From: Mycobacterium sp. PSTR-4-N | GTDB taxonomy: Bacteria > Actinomycetota > Actinomycetes > Mycobacteriales > Mycobacteriaceae | Length of the DNA stretch: 64,000 nucleotides | Assembly (NCBI RefSeq): GCF_022348085.1 | Contig: NZ_JAKRFN010000012.1 | Coordinates: 92,948 to 156,947, forward strand | Direction of reading: 5' to 3' | Part shown: positions 1-9,330 of the stretch, piece after piece | Numbering within the stretch: position 1 is the stretch's first letter | Layout: each line of letters starts with the position of its first letter | Program-made: the position numbers and the translations under genes | The notes under the pieces: model-generated | What the model saw: the letters and a program-made list of their open reading frames with translations, nothing else | Database searches by the model: none | What the model was told of the DNA's origin: nothing

Positions 1-29
1 ACGAACGCCTCCAGCTGGCGCAGTTCCAC
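1..29 (-). CDS. LysR-family regulator, N-terminal fragment
   Basis: Reading the complement from a GTG at 29 gives MELRQLEAF and then runs off the window. This is the classic opening of a LysR-type regulator, whose winged HTH starts at residue 1. An AGGA lies about 9 nt upstream of the GTG. It is divergent from the alpha/beta hydrolase at 73 with 43 bp between them, the usual LysR arrangement for controlling a neighbouring catabolic operon. Only nine residues are visible, so the family call rests on that short motif and the context. Confidence 0.55.
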
Positions 30-72
30 CCGACGATCCTAAGGCCCATGACGCGATTGATCAGCCGGCCCG

Positions 73-1008
73 ATGAATGCGATTCCAGATCGGCCCTTGT
101 TCGCCGCATGGCGGACCGCGCAGGCTGAACGCGTGTCCGAAAACATCACGCGCTACCACACCGCGACCATCGACGGGCTCGACGTCTTCTACCGGGAGGC
201 CGGCGATCCCAACCGGCCCACAGTGCTTCTGCTGCACGGCTTTCCGTCCAGCTCGCACATGTTCCGCAACCTGATCGCCGCGCTGGCCGACGACTATCAT
301 CTGGTCGCGCCCGATCACGTGGGCTTCGGGCAGTCGGCGATGCCCTCGGTCAATCAGTTCACCTACAGCTTCGATCGGCTCACCGAGATCACCGAGGGAC
401 TGATCGCGCATCTCGGCCTCGATCGCTTCGCCATCTACATCCACGATTACGGCGCCCCGATCGGCCTGCGTATCGCCCATGCCCGGCCCGACCGCATCAC
501 CGCGATCATCAGCCAGAGCGGCAACGCCTATCTCGAGGGCTTCACCCCGTTCTGGGACCGTCTTTTTGCGCACGCGAAAGACCGCGGTGCGAACGAGGAT
601 TCGGTACGCGAGTACTTCACCGCCGACACCACGCGGTGGCAGTACACCCACGGCGTACCCGCTGACCGGCTGGACCGGATCGCCCCGGAGGCCTGGCAGC
701 TCGACCAGGCCGGGCTGGACCGCAAAGGCAACGACGCGATCCAGCTGCAACTGTTCTGGGATTACCAATTCAACCTCGACGGCTACCCGGGGTTCCAGGA
801 GTACTTCCGCACCCATCAACCGCCGCTGCTGGTGACGTGGGGGCGCAACGACCAGATCTTCGGCGCCGAAGGCGCCGAGGCCTTCAAGCGTGACCTGCCC
901 GACGGCGAGTACCACCTGCTCGACACCGGCCACTTCGCGCTGGAGACCCACGGCGACGAGATCGTCGGTTACATGCGGGACTTCCTCGGCCGGAAGGTGA
1001 CGCGGTGA
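73..1008 (+). CDS. alpha/beta hydrolase, dehalogenase/epoxide-hydrolase type
   Basis: A 311-residue alpha/beta-hydrolase. The oxyanion motif HGFP is at 55-58. The nucleophile elbow is IHDYG with Asp125 in place of serine, which marks the haloalkane dehalogenase, fluoroacetate dehalogenase and epoxide hydrolase branch. The catalytic His is H287 in DTGHFAL, and an acid is likely in WGRND near residue 260. The enzyme would hydrolyse a C-halogen, epoxide or related bond through an Asp ester intermediate. The substrate is not evident. It is the first gene of a run in which the next gene starts inside its end (GTG at 1005), so the two are probably co-transcribed, perhaps under the divergent LysR regulator. 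Confidence 0.85.
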   Translation: MNAIPDRPLFAAWRTAQAERVSENITRYHTATIDGLDVFYREAGDPNRPTVLLLHGFPSSSHMFRNLIAALADDYHLVAPDHVGFGQSAMPSVNQFTYSFDRLTEITEGLIAHLGLDRFAIYIHDYGAPIGLRIAHARPDRITAIISQSGNAYLEGFTPFWDRLFAHAKDRGANEDSVREYFTADTTRWQYTHGVPADRLDRIAPEAWQLDQAGLDRKGNDAIQLQLFWDYQFNLDGYPGFQEYFRTHQPPLLVTWGRNDQIFGAEGAEAFKRDLPDGEYHLLDTGHFALETHGDEIVGYMRDFLGRKVTR

Positions 1009-1670
1009 TCCGCACGCCGGCCGACACCGCGGTGGTCGTGATAGACCCGCAGAACGACGTGCTCAGCCCGACGGGGAAGAACTGGGAGGTGTTGCGCGAC
1101 AGCGTCGCCGAGAACCGGACCGTCGAGCATCTCGTCGAGTTGCTCAGCGCGGCTCACGGCAACGGGTACGGGGTGTTCGTCTCACCGCACTACTTCTATC
1201 CCACCGACCACCGCTGGCTGTTCAACGGACCGCTGGAAACCGACGAACTGCGCACGGACACCTTCGCCCGCCGCGGGCCGCTGACCCTCGACGGGTTTCG
1301 CGGCTCCGGCGCGGACTGGCTGCCCGAACTCGCTCCGCTCATCGATCACGACGGCACCGTCGTGGCCAGCCCCCACAAGGTGTGGGGACCGCAGACCAAC
1401 GACCTGGTCCTGCAGCTGCGCAAACGCCGGATCGGCACGGTGGTGCTGTGCGGGATGCTCGCCAACATCTGCGTCGAATCGCATCTTCGCGACCTCCTGG
1501 AGCAGGGTTTCGAAGTCGTCGTGGTCAGCGATGCCACCGCGGGGCCGCGGCACCCGGTGTTCGGTGACGGCTATCAGGCGGCCCTGGTCAACTACGCGTT
1601 CCTCGCGCACGATGTCATGACCACGAACGACGCGGTCAGCGCGATGACGAAGGAAGGTGCTCGATCATGA
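1005..1670 (+). CDS. isochorismatase-family cysteine hydrolase
   Basis: A 221-residue protein of the isochorismatase/nicotinamidase superfamily. The triad is visible: Asp14 in VIDPQND, Lys125 in SPHKVWG and Cys156 in [11 protein letters not shown], the last with the usual cis-peptide neighbourhood. The GTG start overlaps the previous stop by 4 bp (GTGA), and its own end overlaps the next start, so the three genes at 73-2128 look like one operon. Family members hydrolyse amides or the vinyl ether of isochorismate. The upstream dehalogenase-like hydrolase suggests a catabolic rather than biosynthetic role, but no specific substrate can be named. Confidence 0.85.
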   Translation: MIRTPADTAVVVIDPQNDVLSPTGKNWEVLRDSVAENRTVEHLVELLSAAHGNGYGVFVSPHYFYPTDHRWLFNGPLETDELRTDTFARRGPLTLDGFRGSGADWLPELAPLIDHDGTVVASPHKVWGPQTNDLVLQLRKRRIGTVVLCGMLANICVESHLRDLLEQGFEVVVVSDATAGPRHPVFGDGYQAALVNYAFLAHDVMTTNDAVSAMTKEGARS

Positions 1671-2128
1671 CGGAATCCCGGCCCCCGTTTCCGCCGTTCG
1701 ACTTGACCACCGCGCTGCAGAAAGTGCAGGCCGCCGAAGACGCATGGAACACCTGCGACCCGCACCGGGTCAGCCTCGCCTACACCGAGGACAGCGTGTG
1801 GCGCAACCGCGACCAGTTCGTCACCGGGCGGGCCCAGATCGTGGAGTTCCTCACCGCCAAATGGGAGCGCGAGCTCGACTACGCGCTGCGCAAGAGCCTC
1901 TGGGGCTTTCGCCACAACCGGATCGGCGTGCGGTTTCAGTACGAGTGCCGCGACGCCTCAGGTCAGTGGTGGCGCAGCTACGGCAACGAACTGTGGGAGT
2001 TCGACGAGCGCGGTCTGATGCGTCGGCGTGAGGCGAGCATCAACGACGTGCCGATCGACGAGTCGGCGCGCCGCTATTTCGGGCCGCGGCCGGAGGCCGA
2101 ACACGGTCACGAGATCCCGCTGCAGTGA
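1667..2128 (+). CDS. DUF1348 (NTF2-like) protein
   Basis: A 153-residue SnoaL/NTF2-like protein of the DUF1348 family. Typical segments are the N-terminal helix with [20 protein letters not shown], then [15 protein letters not shown], and a strongly conserved block ending NDVPI and RYFGPRP. The ATG overlaps the previous stop by 4 bp, so it belongs to the same operon as the two hydrolases. The fold usually makes a cone-shaped pocket for a small hydrophobic ligand. No enzymatic role is established for DUF1348. Confidence 0.8.
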   Translation: MTESRPPFPPFDLTTALQKVQAAEDAWNTCDPHRVSLAYTEDSVWRNRDQFVTGRAQIVEFLTAKWERELDYALRKSLWGFRHNRIGVRFQYECRDASGQWWRSYGNELWEFDERGLMRRREASINDVPIDESARRYFGPRPEAEHGHEIPLQ

Positions 2129-2238
2129 GGATGTTTCGCCCAGGACCGAATGCATGCGCATGCGCATGCGATTGGACGTCCAGGTGATTCACAGGTAGTC
2201 GTGTTTGCCGTGAACCGGCGGCGGGAAAAGCCAATCAG

Positions 2239-3474
2239 GTGAGCGGAGAAAGCGGTGCCGAACCGGACACCATCATCAAGCAATTGCACGACATCCTCGA
2301 CCGCGAGCACGGCCTGCGAGAACTCCTGGAGAAGTCTCTGCAGCAGGCGTCGCTGCGTGCGCAGGAATCCCTGAACGGCGACCTCTACCAGGCATTGGAC
2401 TGGCCGACGACGCTGGGCGAGTACGACGACTATCTGTCCGGCTTCATCCGATGGATTCCCCGGCAAACCGATGCGCCGGCGTGGAAGACCACCGCGCCCC
2501 ACCAGCGCTACGCCAAAGAGGTCAGCGACAGGCTGGCCCACTTCTTCTGGCTGGTCGACCAGAAGGTCGGCGACGGCGATGATCAAGCAATCGCGGAGCG
2601 CTCCAGCGTATTTCGCTCTTGGCTCACCACATTTGCACGGACGTGGGGAAACTTCCTCGACACCCCGGAATCCTTCGACGACGAGATCCTGCAGTCCTTT
2701 CTGCAGGACGCGCCGGAGTACACGATCGAGGAATCGTTGATCAACGGTCGGCCGAACATGCCCAGCGGCTGGCGTACTTTCAACCAGTTCTTCGCCCGCG
2801 AGCTCAACCCCGGGCTGCGCCCGATCGCCGCGCCCGGTGAGAACCGCGTCGTCACTTCGCCGGCCGACTGCTCGTTCCAGCACGCCTACGACATCAGCGC
2901 CGACTCGGAAATCCCCGCGACCACGATCAAGGGCACTCACCGATACGGGAACATCGCCCAGCTGCTGGACGGCAGCCGCTACGCGAACGCGTTCGCCAAC
3001 GGCACCTTCGTGCACTACATGCTGCCGCCCTCGGCATACCACCGCTATCACGTCCCGGTGTCCGGCACCGTCGAGGAATCCTTCGTGATCCAAGGTCAGG
3101 TGTACATGCAGGTGGACCTCGAAGATCACGCTCTGCAGGCCCGCGACAGCACCAGCAGCGGCTACGAGTTCTTCCAGACCCGCGGCGTGCTGATACTGGA
3201 CACCTCTCGATCCGGGCACGGCGACCTGGGCCTGGTCGGCGTCGTTCCCGTGGGGATGTCGAATGTCGCGTCGGTGACGCTGAGCACCGTGGTGGGAACC
3301 CAGGTGGTCAAGGGGGAGGAGTTCGGCTACTTCCAGTTCGGCGGGTCGGACATCATCATCCTGTTCCAGGAGGGCATCGAACCCACGGTCGACACCGATT
3401 CCGAACCGCGCCGAATGGGGTCTGTGGTGGCGCGCGTCGACGGGCGCGGCGGGAGGCACCGCAGCGATGGGTGA
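2239..3474 (+). CDS. phosphatidylserine-decarboxylase-family protein (soluble type)
   Basis: A 411-residue member of the PSD pyruvoyl-enzyme family. The central FNQFFARELNPGLRPI and SPADCSF blocks and the C-terminal FQFGGSDIIILF are PSD signatures. GGS matches the LGST self-cleavage site, so Ser370 is predicted to become the pyruvoyl group. About 150 N-terminal residues precede the PSD core and no membrane helix is seen. This resembles the soluble PSD-like enzymes such as fungal PsiD that decarboxylate amino acids, more than a membrane lipid enzyme. The start is GTG. The M42 peptidase begins 8 bp before this gene ends, so the two are coupled. Substrate assignment is inference. Confidence 0.8.
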   Translation: MSGESGAEPDTIIKQLHDILDREHGLRELLEKSLQQASLRAQESLNGDLYQALDWPTTLGEYDDYLSGFIRWIPRQTDAPAWKTTAPHQRYAKEVSDRLAHFFWLVDQKVGDGDDQAIAERSSVFRSWLTTFARTWGNFLDTPESFDDEILQSFLQDAPEYTIEESLINGRPNMPSGWRTFNQFFARELNPGLRPIAAPGENRVVTSPADCSFQHAYDISADSEIPATTIKGTHRYGNIAQLLDGSRYANAFANGTFVHYMLPPSAYHRYHVPVSGTVEESFVIQGQVYMQVDLEDHALQARDSTSSGYEFFQTRGVLILDTSRSGHGDLGLVGVVPVGMSNVASVTLSTVVGTQVVKGEEFGYFQFGGSDIIILFQEGIEPTVDTDSEPRRMGSVVARVDGRGGRHRSDG

Positions 3475-4567
3475 GGTGAAAGAGACGTTGCACCGAGACC
3501 TGTTGCAGGAGCTCCTGTGGGCCTACGGCCCGGGCGGGCAGGAAGACGCGGTCCGCGAGATCTGCCGCCGGGAACTCGAGCCACACGTCGACGAAAGCTG
3601 GGTCGACAAGGCAGGCAACCTCGTCGGACTCGTGCGCGGCAGCGACACGGACACCGCCCGCGCGGGTTCGTACGACGATGAGCGCGCCACCAGAATCCTC
3701 GCGCACATGGACGAGCTGTCCATGATCGTCAAACGGGTCGACGACGACGGCATCCTGCACGTGACGCCTGCCGGGGTGATGTATCCGGCCAACTTCGGGC
3801 TCGGGCCGGTCGCGATCCTCGGCGATCGGACGACCCTGACCGGCGTGCTGTCGCTGGGTTCCGAGCACACCACGAAGGAGAGCCTGCGGATCTGGCAGAC
3901 CAAACCGGACAAAGGCGGCGAGTCCATGGATTGGCTGCATGTCTACGTCTTCACCGGCTGCACCCGGCAGGAACTGACCGCCGCGGGCGTGCATCCCGGC
4001 ACCCGGGTGTGCATCGAACGCAGCAAGCGCACGTTGGTCGACGTCGGAGCGTACCTGGGCTCCTACTTCATGGACGACCGAGCCTCGGTGACCGCGCTGC
4101 TGCACACTGCGCAGGTGCTGCGGGAACAGTCGCAACGGCCCGCCAACGACGTGTATTTCGTGTTCACCACCAACGAGGAGATCGGCGGGGTGGGGGCGTC
4201 GTACGCGTGCCGCACGCTGCCCGGTGATCTCACGGTGGCGCTGGAGGTGGGGCCGACGGAGGCCGAATACGACACGACGGTCACCGGCGGTCCGATCATC
4301 GCCTACAGCGACACCCGCTGCGTCTACGACAAGGACGTCGCTGATCGCCTGATCGAGATCGCCACCGAACTCGGGCTCTCGCCGCAAGCCGCGGTCCTCG
4401 GCGCCTTCGAGTCGGACGCCTCGCACGCCAAGGCCTCGGGCCTCTCGCCCCGGGCCGGTCTGTTGTGCGTGCCGACGCTGAGCACGCACGGCTACGAGGT
4501 GATCCCGCGGACCGCGACCGCGGACATGGCCAGCGTGCTCGTGCGGTTCCTCGGTGAGAAAGCCTGA
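3467..4567 (+). CDS. M42-family metallopeptidase
   Basis: A 366-residue M42 (tetrahedral aminopeptidase/FrvX-like) protein. Metal-site motifs appear in family order: AHMDELSM (first His and bridging-Asp region), MDDRASVTALL (bridging Asp), TTNEEIGGVGA (catalytic Glu pair) and LEVGPTEAEYD, with a final His in STHGYEV. It starts inside the PSD-like decarboxylase gene. A plausible inference is that the pair turns a peptide-derived amino acid into an amine, but M42 enzymes have varied substrates. Confidence 0.85.
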   Translation: MGEVKETLHRDLLQELLWAYGPGGQEDAVREICRRELEPHVDESWVDKAGNLVGLVRGSDTDTARAGSYDDERATRILAHMDELSMIVKRVDDDGILHVTPAGVMYPANFGLGPVAILGDRTTLTGVLSLGSEHTTKESLRIWQTKPDKGGESMDWLHVYVFTGCTRQELTAAGVHPGTRVCIERSKRTLVDVGAYLGSYFMDDRASVTALLHTAQVLREQSQRPANDVYFVFTTNEEIGGVGASYACRTLPGDLTVALEVGPTEAEYDTTVTGGPIIAYSDTRCVYDKDVADRLIEIATELGLSPQAAVLGAFESDASHAKASGLSPRAGLLCVPTLSTHGYEVIPRTATADMASVLVRFLGEKA

Positions 4568-4616
4568 ACCGCCGACCGCCTGATTCAGCCGGCCACTCAG
4601 CGGGTAGGTCGACCAC

Positions 4617-5036
4617 ATGCCCATGACCAAGAAGAACGGCAAGCCGAAGAAGAGCGAGTTGCCGAGCACGCTGAAGAAGTCGGGTAAGAAAGCCCAGCGC
4701 ACCTTCGCCAAGGCACACGACGCCGCCGCCGAGGAATACGGCGACGGAGAACGTGCGCACCGCGTCGCCTACAGCGCACTGAAACACAAGTTCGAGAAGG
4801 TGGGCGACCACTGGGAGAAGAAGGACAAGAAGGGTCCGTCCGATTCCCGCGCCCGCAGCGGCGGCCCGAAACCCAAGGGCCGCAGCGCCGAAGGCGTCGA
4901 TGCGAACGCGTCCAAGAAACACCTGGTCGAGGTGGCGCGCAAACTCGACATCCCCCGCCGTTCGACGATGAAAAAAGACGAACTGGTTTCGGCGATCAAG
5001 AAGGCCAACCGCCGCGAGAGCGCCCGCAGCCGCTAG
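4617..5036 (+). CDS. ChaB-domain / Rho-N-domain protein
   Basis: A 139-residue, very Lys-rich cytoplasmic protein. Residues about 10-65 form a ChaB-like domain (LPSTLKKSGKKAQRTFAKAHDAA, then HRVAYSALKHKF). After a Lys/Gly/Ser linker comes a Rho N-terminal (SAP-like helix-extended-helix) domain, KKHLVEVARKLDIPRRSTMKKDELVSAIKKA. Both parts suggest nucleic-acid binding, and proteins of this design are common in mycobacteria. It stands alone, about 50 bp after the M42 gene. No pathway can be assigned. Confidence 0.8.
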   Translation: MPMTKKNGKPKKSELPSTLKKSGKKAQRTFAKAHDAAAEEYGDGERAHRVAYSALKHKFEKVGDHWEKKDKKGPSDSRARSGGPKPKGRSAEGVDANASKKHLVEVARKLDIPRRSTMKKDELVSAIKKANRRESARSR

Positions 5037-5125
5037 CCGCATCACGTCGCGATCACCGTGCCGATGCTTGCGGCTGAGCATCAGTTGCTGCCCGTGTCCG
5101 ATATGTGATCGTCCGCCCCGAAGTC

Positions 5126-5155
5126 GGGCCCCCAAAAACGGGGCCCCCAAAAACG
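5126..5155. repeat. two tandem 15-bp repeats
   Basis: GGGCCCCCAAAAACG occurs twice back to back in the 186-bp gap before the ABC transporter. It may be slippage or a protein-binding repeat. No hairpin with a T-run follows. Confidence 0.6.
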
Positions 5156-5222
5156 GGCAGTGTGCGGTCAATCAGGCTAGTTTGAGTCTTTCCCGTGTCA
5201 TGATCGAAAGGGAGGGACCAGC

Positions 5223-6719
5223 ATGCACGCCGGTTCGTCGGGATTCGACGCTGCGAGGACGACGGGATGGTTGCCCCGGATCCGCGGCCGCTTCGTCTAT
5301 GTGACCGCGCTCTTGCTCGTGCTCGGCATCGGCTCGGCACTGACGGTTCCGCAGACCCTCCCAGAGGCCGGGGCGCAGGGTCAGACGTACACCATCGCCA
5401 CCGACACCACCTTCGCGCCGTTCGAATTCCAGGACAAGCAGGGCAATTTCGTCGGTATCGACATGGACCTGATCCGGGCGATCGCCAAAGACCAAGGGTT
5501 CACCGTCGACATCAAACCTCTCGGTTTCGACGCTGCGCTGCAGGCGGTGCAGGCCAATCAGGTCGACGGCGTCATCGCGGGTATGTCGATCACGGACGAA
5601 CGCAAGCAGGTGTTCGACTTCTCGGACCCGTACTTCGAGTCCGGCATCCAGATGGCGGTACTGAAGTCCAACAACGACATCAAGTCCTATGACGACCTAC
5701 GCGGGAAGCGGGTCGCGGTCAAGAACGGCACCCAGGGCTCGGATTTCGCCAACTCGATCAAAGACAAGTACGGCTTCGAGGTGGTCTCCTTCGCCGACTC
5801 GTCCTCGATGTTCGACGAGGTGCGGACGGGCAACTCGGACGCGGTGTTCGAGGACTACCCCGTGCTGCTCTACGGCATCGCGCAGGGCAACGGCTTCAAG
5901 ACCGTCACCCCGAAGGAGGACCCGACGGGGTACGGCTTCGCGGTCAACAAGGGCCAGAACGCCGAGCTGCTCGCGAAGTTCAACGAGGGGCTGAAGAATC
6001 TCAAGGCATCCGGCGAGTACGACAAGATCGTCAGTGCCTACCTGGGCGAAGAGGCCAGCACAGCGGACAATTCGATCTTCGGGTTGATCAAGAGCACCTT
6101 CCCGCTGCTGCTCGAGGGTCTCAAGATGACAATCGTCCTGACGGTCGTCTCCATCTTCTTCGCGCTGATCCTCGGTGTGATCTTCGGGTTGTTCCGGGTG
6201 TCGCGGGCCATCTGGCTGCGCGCCATCGGCACCACGTTCGTCGACATCTTCCGCGGCACACCGCTGCTGGTGCAGGCGTTCTTCATCTACTTCGGCATCC
6301 CGTCGGCGTTGGGCTTCCAGATGTCGGCGCTCACGGCGGGCATCATCACGCTGTCGCTGAACGCGGGCGCCTACATGACCGAGATCGTGCGCGGCGGTAT
6401 CCAATCCGTGGACAAGGGGCAGATGGAGGCGGCGCGCAGTCTGGGTATCGGCTACCTGCCGACCATGCGCAAAGTGATCCTGCCGCAGGCCATCCGCACC
6501 ATGATCCCGTCCTACATCAATCAATTCGTCATCACGCTGAAGGACACCTCGATCCTGTCGGTGATCGGCATCGCCGAACTCACCCAGACGGGCCGGATCA
6601 TCATCGCCGGCAACTACCAGTCGTTCAACATGTGGCTGATCATCGGCGTCATCTACTTCATCGTCATCATGGCGCTCACCAAACTGTCGGACCGACTGGA
6701 ACGCCGACTTGTCAGATAG
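5223..6719 (+). CDS. amino-acid ABC transporter, fused substrate-binding protein and permease
   Basis: A 498-residue fusion. Residues 1-55 hold a basic leader and one membrane segment. Residues about 55-280 are a type-3 periplasmic binding protein (TDTTFAPFEFQD, GIDMDLIRAIAKD, GVIAGMSITDER, DDLRGKRVAVKNGTQG). Residues about 290-498 are a His/Glu/Gln-type permease with the EAA loop EAARSLGIGYLPTMRKVILPQAIR. The binding protein is thus tethered to the channel, as in some Gram-positive glutamine transporters. The ATPase gene follows after 12 bp. The likely role is uptake of glutamine, glutamate or another polar amino acid. Confidence 0.9.
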   Translation: MHAGSSGFDAARTTGWLPRIRGRFVYVTALLLVLGIGSALTVPQTLPEAGAQGQTYTIATDTTFAPFEFQDKQGNFVGIDMDLIRAIAKDQGFTVDIKPLGFDAALQAVQANQVDGVIAGMSITDERKQVFDFSDPYFESGIQMAVLKSNNDIKSYDDLRGKRVAVKNGTQGSDFANSIKDKYGFEVVSFADSSSMFDEVRTGNSDAVFEDYPVLLYGIAQGNGFKTVTPKEDPTGYGFAVNKGQNAELLAKFNEGLKNLKASGEYDKIVSAYLGEEASTADNSIFGLIKSTFPLLLEGLKMTIVLTVVSIFFALILGVIFGLFRVSRAIWLRAIGTTFVDIFRGTPLLVQAFFIYFGIPSALGFQMSALTAGIITLSLNAGAYMTEIVRGGIQSVDKGQMEAARSLGIGYLPTMRKVILPQAIRTMIPSYINQFVITLKDTSILSVIGIAELTQTGRIIIAGNYQSFNMWLIIGVIYFIVIMALTKLSDRLERRLVR

Positions 6720-6731
6720 GGGCATCGTCAA

Positions 6732-7502
6732 ATGAACCAGCTCGCACCGGACAGCGCGACCGAATCCAAGGGTGCGGTGAAGATCCGCATCGACAACCTG
6801 AAGAAGTCGTTCGGTGACCTGGTGGTGCTCGACGGCATCACCACCACCGTCAAGGAGGGCGAGGTCGTCTGCGTGATCGGGCCGTCCGGCTCGGGCAAGT
6901 CGACGTTCCTGCGGTGCCTGAACAAGCTCGAGGACATCACCGACGGCACGGTCGTCATCGATGAGTTCGACCTGACCGACAAGAAGATCGACCTCGACAA
7001 GGTGCGCCAGCGCATCGGCATGGTGTTCCAGCACTTCAACCTGTTCCCGCATATGACGGTGATTGACAACGTCACGCTGGCCCCGCTGTTGACCAAGAAG
7101 ATGGACAAGGCGGCCGCCGAGAAGCGCGCGATGGAACTGCTCGGACAGGTGGGCCTGGCCGAGAAGGCGCATGTGAAACCGGCGACGCTGTCGGGCGGTC
7201 AGAAGCAGCGCGTGGCGATCGCCCGCGCGCTGGCGATGAACCCGTCGATCATGCTGTTCGACGAAGCCACCAGCGCGCTCGACCCCGAGATGGTCGGCGA
7301 CGTGCTCGAGGTGCTGCGCACGCTGGCCGCCGAGGGGATGACCATGGTCGTCGTGACCCACGAGATGGGCTTCGCGCGCGAGGTCGCCTCGCGGGTGATC
7401 TTCATGGCCGACGGCAACATCGTCGAGGACGACACCCCCGCTCAGGTGTTCGACCATCCCAAACACCCACGGCTGCAGGATTTCCTGTCGAAGGTGCTGT
7501 GA
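6732..7502 (+). CDS. glnQ: amino-acid ABC transporter ATPase (GlnQ-like)
   Basis: A 256-residue ABC ATPase of the polar amino-acid class. Walker A is GPSGSGKS (50-57), the Q-loop is [13 protein letters not shown], the signature is LSGGQKQR, Walker B is [16 protein letters not shown] and the switch is VVVTHEMGF. It lies 12 bp downstream of the fused binding-protein/permease gene and completes that importer. The name follows family similarity; actual substrate specificity is not shown by the sequence. Confidence 0.9.
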   Translation: MNQLAPDSATESKGAVKIRIDNLKKSFGDLVVLDGITTTVKEGEVVCVIGPSGSGKSTFLRCLNKLEDITDGTVVIDEFDLTDKKIDLDKVRQRIGMVFQHFNLFPHMTVIDNVTLAPLLTKKMDKAAAEKRAMELLGQVGLAEKAHVKPATLSGGQKQRVAIARALAMNPSIMLFDEATSALDPEMVGDVLEVLRTLAAEGMTMVVVTHEMGFAREVASRVIFMADGNIVEDDTPAQVFDHPKHPRLQDFLSKVL

Positions 7503-7553
7503 CATCTGGCCAGTCACCGGAATATCGCCACCTCGGTGGTGTTGACTGGTGGC

Positions 7554-7976
7554 ATGACTGAGCAACCGGAGCTGAGCCCCACCGACTGGGTCCGCGACCA
7601 GACCAAACAAATTCTCGAGCAGGGCACCACCGAGGGTGTCCAGATCATGGACCGGCCCGTGGTGCTGTTCACGACGACGGGCGCGAAGTCCGGTCAGAAG
7701 CGCTACGTGCCGCTGATGCGGGTCGAGGAGAACGGCAAGTACGCGATGGTCGCGTCCAAAGGCGGCGACCCCGCACACCCGTCGTGGTACCACAACGTCA
7801 AGGCGAACCCGGCTGTGACGGTGCAGGACGGCACCGAGATCCGCGAGATGACCGCGCGTGAACTCTCCGGCGAGGAGCGGGAGCACTGGTGGTCGCTGGC
7901 GGTCGACGCGTACCCGCCCTACGCCGAATACCAGACCAAGACCGACCGCCGGATCCCGGTCTTCGTCGTCGAGTAG
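7554..7976 (+). CDS. Ddn-family nitroreductase/quinone reductase-like protein
   Basis: A 140-residue protein of the deazaflavin (F420)-dependent nitroreductase family typified by mycobacterial Ddn. Typical segments are VVLFTTTGAKSGQKRYVPLMRV, YAMVASKGGDPAHPSWYHNVKANP and VTVQDG. The split-beta-barrel fold binds F420H2 and reduces quinones or nitroaromatics. The ATG at 7554 is preferred over an upstream in-frame codon because the conserved region begins soon after it. It stands alone between the transporter ATPase and a ClC channel. Confidence 0.85.
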   Translation: MTEQPELSPTDWVRDQTKQILEQGTTEGVQIMDRPVVLFTTTGAKSGQKRYVPLMRVEENGKYAMVASKGGDPAHPSWYHNVKANPAVTVQDGTEIREMTARELSGEEREHWWSLAVDAYPPYAEYQTKTDRRIPVFVVE

Positions 7977-7995
7977 CAGAGTCGAGTAGCCGCCG

Positions 7996-9321
7996 GTGAC
8001 CACGCGGGGATTCCTTGTCCTCGCGGCCACCGCCACGCTCGCCGGCATCGTCATCGGTCTGGTCGGCGGCGCCTTCCGCTGGTGTCTGCAACATGCTGAA
8101 GGGCTCCGCCTCGACCTGATTGCGTGGGCGCACCATCTGCCCGGTCCGGGTTGGCTGATCCCGATCGCCGCGGCAGCGCTCGGAGCGTGGCTGGCTGCGT
8201 TGATCGTGCGCCGCCAGCCCCTGGCCGCGGGCAGCGGCATCCAGCACGTCGAAGCCGTGTACCACGGCCATGCGCGCCCGCCGCTGATCGGGCTGCTCGT
8301 CGCGAAGTTCGTCGGTGGGGCGCTGGCCCTCGGATCGGGCCTGGTACTCGGGCGGGAAGGGCCGACCGTTCACATGGGCGCCGCGGTGGGCGCACAAGCA
8401 GCCAGGCAGGCACGGCTGGGTGACGCCGACGTGCGCCTGATGCAGACCGCGGTCGGCGGCGCGGGTCTGGCCGTGGCGTTCAACGCGCCGATCGCCGGCG
8501 TGCTGTTCGCCGTGGAAGAGGTCAGCAAGTCCTTCCGGATGCAGCTGGTGCTGGCCACCACCCTGGCGTCGGCGACCGCGGTCGGATGTACCCGCCTGAT
8601 CCTGGGCAATCATCCCGATTTCGCCGTGGAGCCGGTGGCCGCTCCGGCCCTGGGTTGGCTACCGCTGTTCCTTCTCTTCGGCGTGCTCACCGGACTCCTC
8701 GGGGCCGCCTACAACGTGGTCGTGCTGTGGTTCCTCGACCACGTCGCGGCGCTGGCGCGCATCCCCAACACGGTGAAAGCCCCCATCATCGGTGCATTAA
8801 TCGGGTTGGCTGCCGTGGTGCTGCCACTGTCGGTCGGCGACGGGCAGACCATCACCCAGCTCATCCTCAGCGGCCACAACCTGGTGCCGGCCGTCATCGT
8901 CGGCTACCTGGCGGTGCGATTCATCGCCGGGCCGCTGAGCTATTCGGCCGCGTTGCCTGGAGGGCTCTTCGCGCCGCTGCTCGCCATCGGGGCGTTGTGG
9001 GGCATGGGGTTCGTCGCCATCGCCGGCGCGGTGTGGCCCCACGATCTGACTCCGCTGATCATCCCGATGGCGATCGTCGGGATGGCCGCCTTCTTCTCCG
9101 CGACAGTGCGCGCACCGGTCACGGGGATGGTGATTGTCATCGAGATGACGGCCACCACGTCGGTCACCGTGCCGATGCTGGCGGCCACTGCAGCGGCGGT
9201 GATCGCGGCGCAGCTCACCGGTTCCGCACCGATCTACGACAGTCTGCGGGACCGGATGGTGCCCGAACGCGGGCCGATAGACGAGGAGGTCAGGGACGAC
9301 CTCGACGACTCCGCCGACTAG
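7996..9321 (+). CDS. ClC-family chloride channel/antiporter
   Basis: A 441-residue polytopic ClC protein. The three anion-selectivity motifs are present: GSGIQH, GREGPTVHMG (with the gating glutamate) and GGLFAPLLAIGALWG. About ten or more hydrophobic helices span the length, and there is no C-terminal CBS pair. The usual role is Cl-/H+ exchange in pH or osmotic homeostasis. GTG start, 19 bp after the Ddn-like gene. Confidence 0.9.
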   Translation: MTTRGFLVLAATATLAGIVIGLVGGAFRWCLQHAEGLRLDLIAWAHHLPGPGWLIPIAAAALGAWLAALIVRRQPLAAGSGIQHVEAVYHGHARPPLIGLLVAKFVGGALALGSGLVLGREGPTVHMGAAVGAQAARQARLGDADVRLMQTAVGGAGLAVAFNAPIAGVLFAVEEVSKSFRMQLVLATTLASATAVGCTRLILGNHPDFAVEPVAAPALGWLPLFLLFGVLTGLLGAAYNVVVLWFLDHVAALARIPNTVKAPIIGALIGLAAVVLPLSVGDGQTITQLILSGHNLVPAVIVGYLAVRFIAGPLSYSAALPGGLFAPLLAIGALWGMGFVAIAGAVWPHDLTPLIIPMAIVGMAAFFSATVRAPVTGMVIVIEMTATTSVTVPMLAATAAAVIAAQLTGSAPIYDSLRDRMVPERGPIDEEVRDDLDDSAD

Positions 9322-9330
9322 GCCGGCAGC

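Noticed and set aside
2150..2171. ATGCGC-type short repeats in the gap before the PSD-like gene
   Set aside because: Only about 20 bp of alternating ATGCGC/GCATGC; likely simple sequence with no further structure.
2107..3459. 450-codon minus-strand frame opposite the PSD-like gene
   Set aside because: Antisense shadow of a gene with clear PSD motifs; composition is that of complement-strand GC-rich DNA.
5697..8240. 847-codon minus-strand open frame across the ABC transporter and Ddn-like genes
   Set aside because: It is antisense to three well-supported genes, His/Arg/Asp-rich as expected for the complement of high-GC coding DNA, and has no domain.
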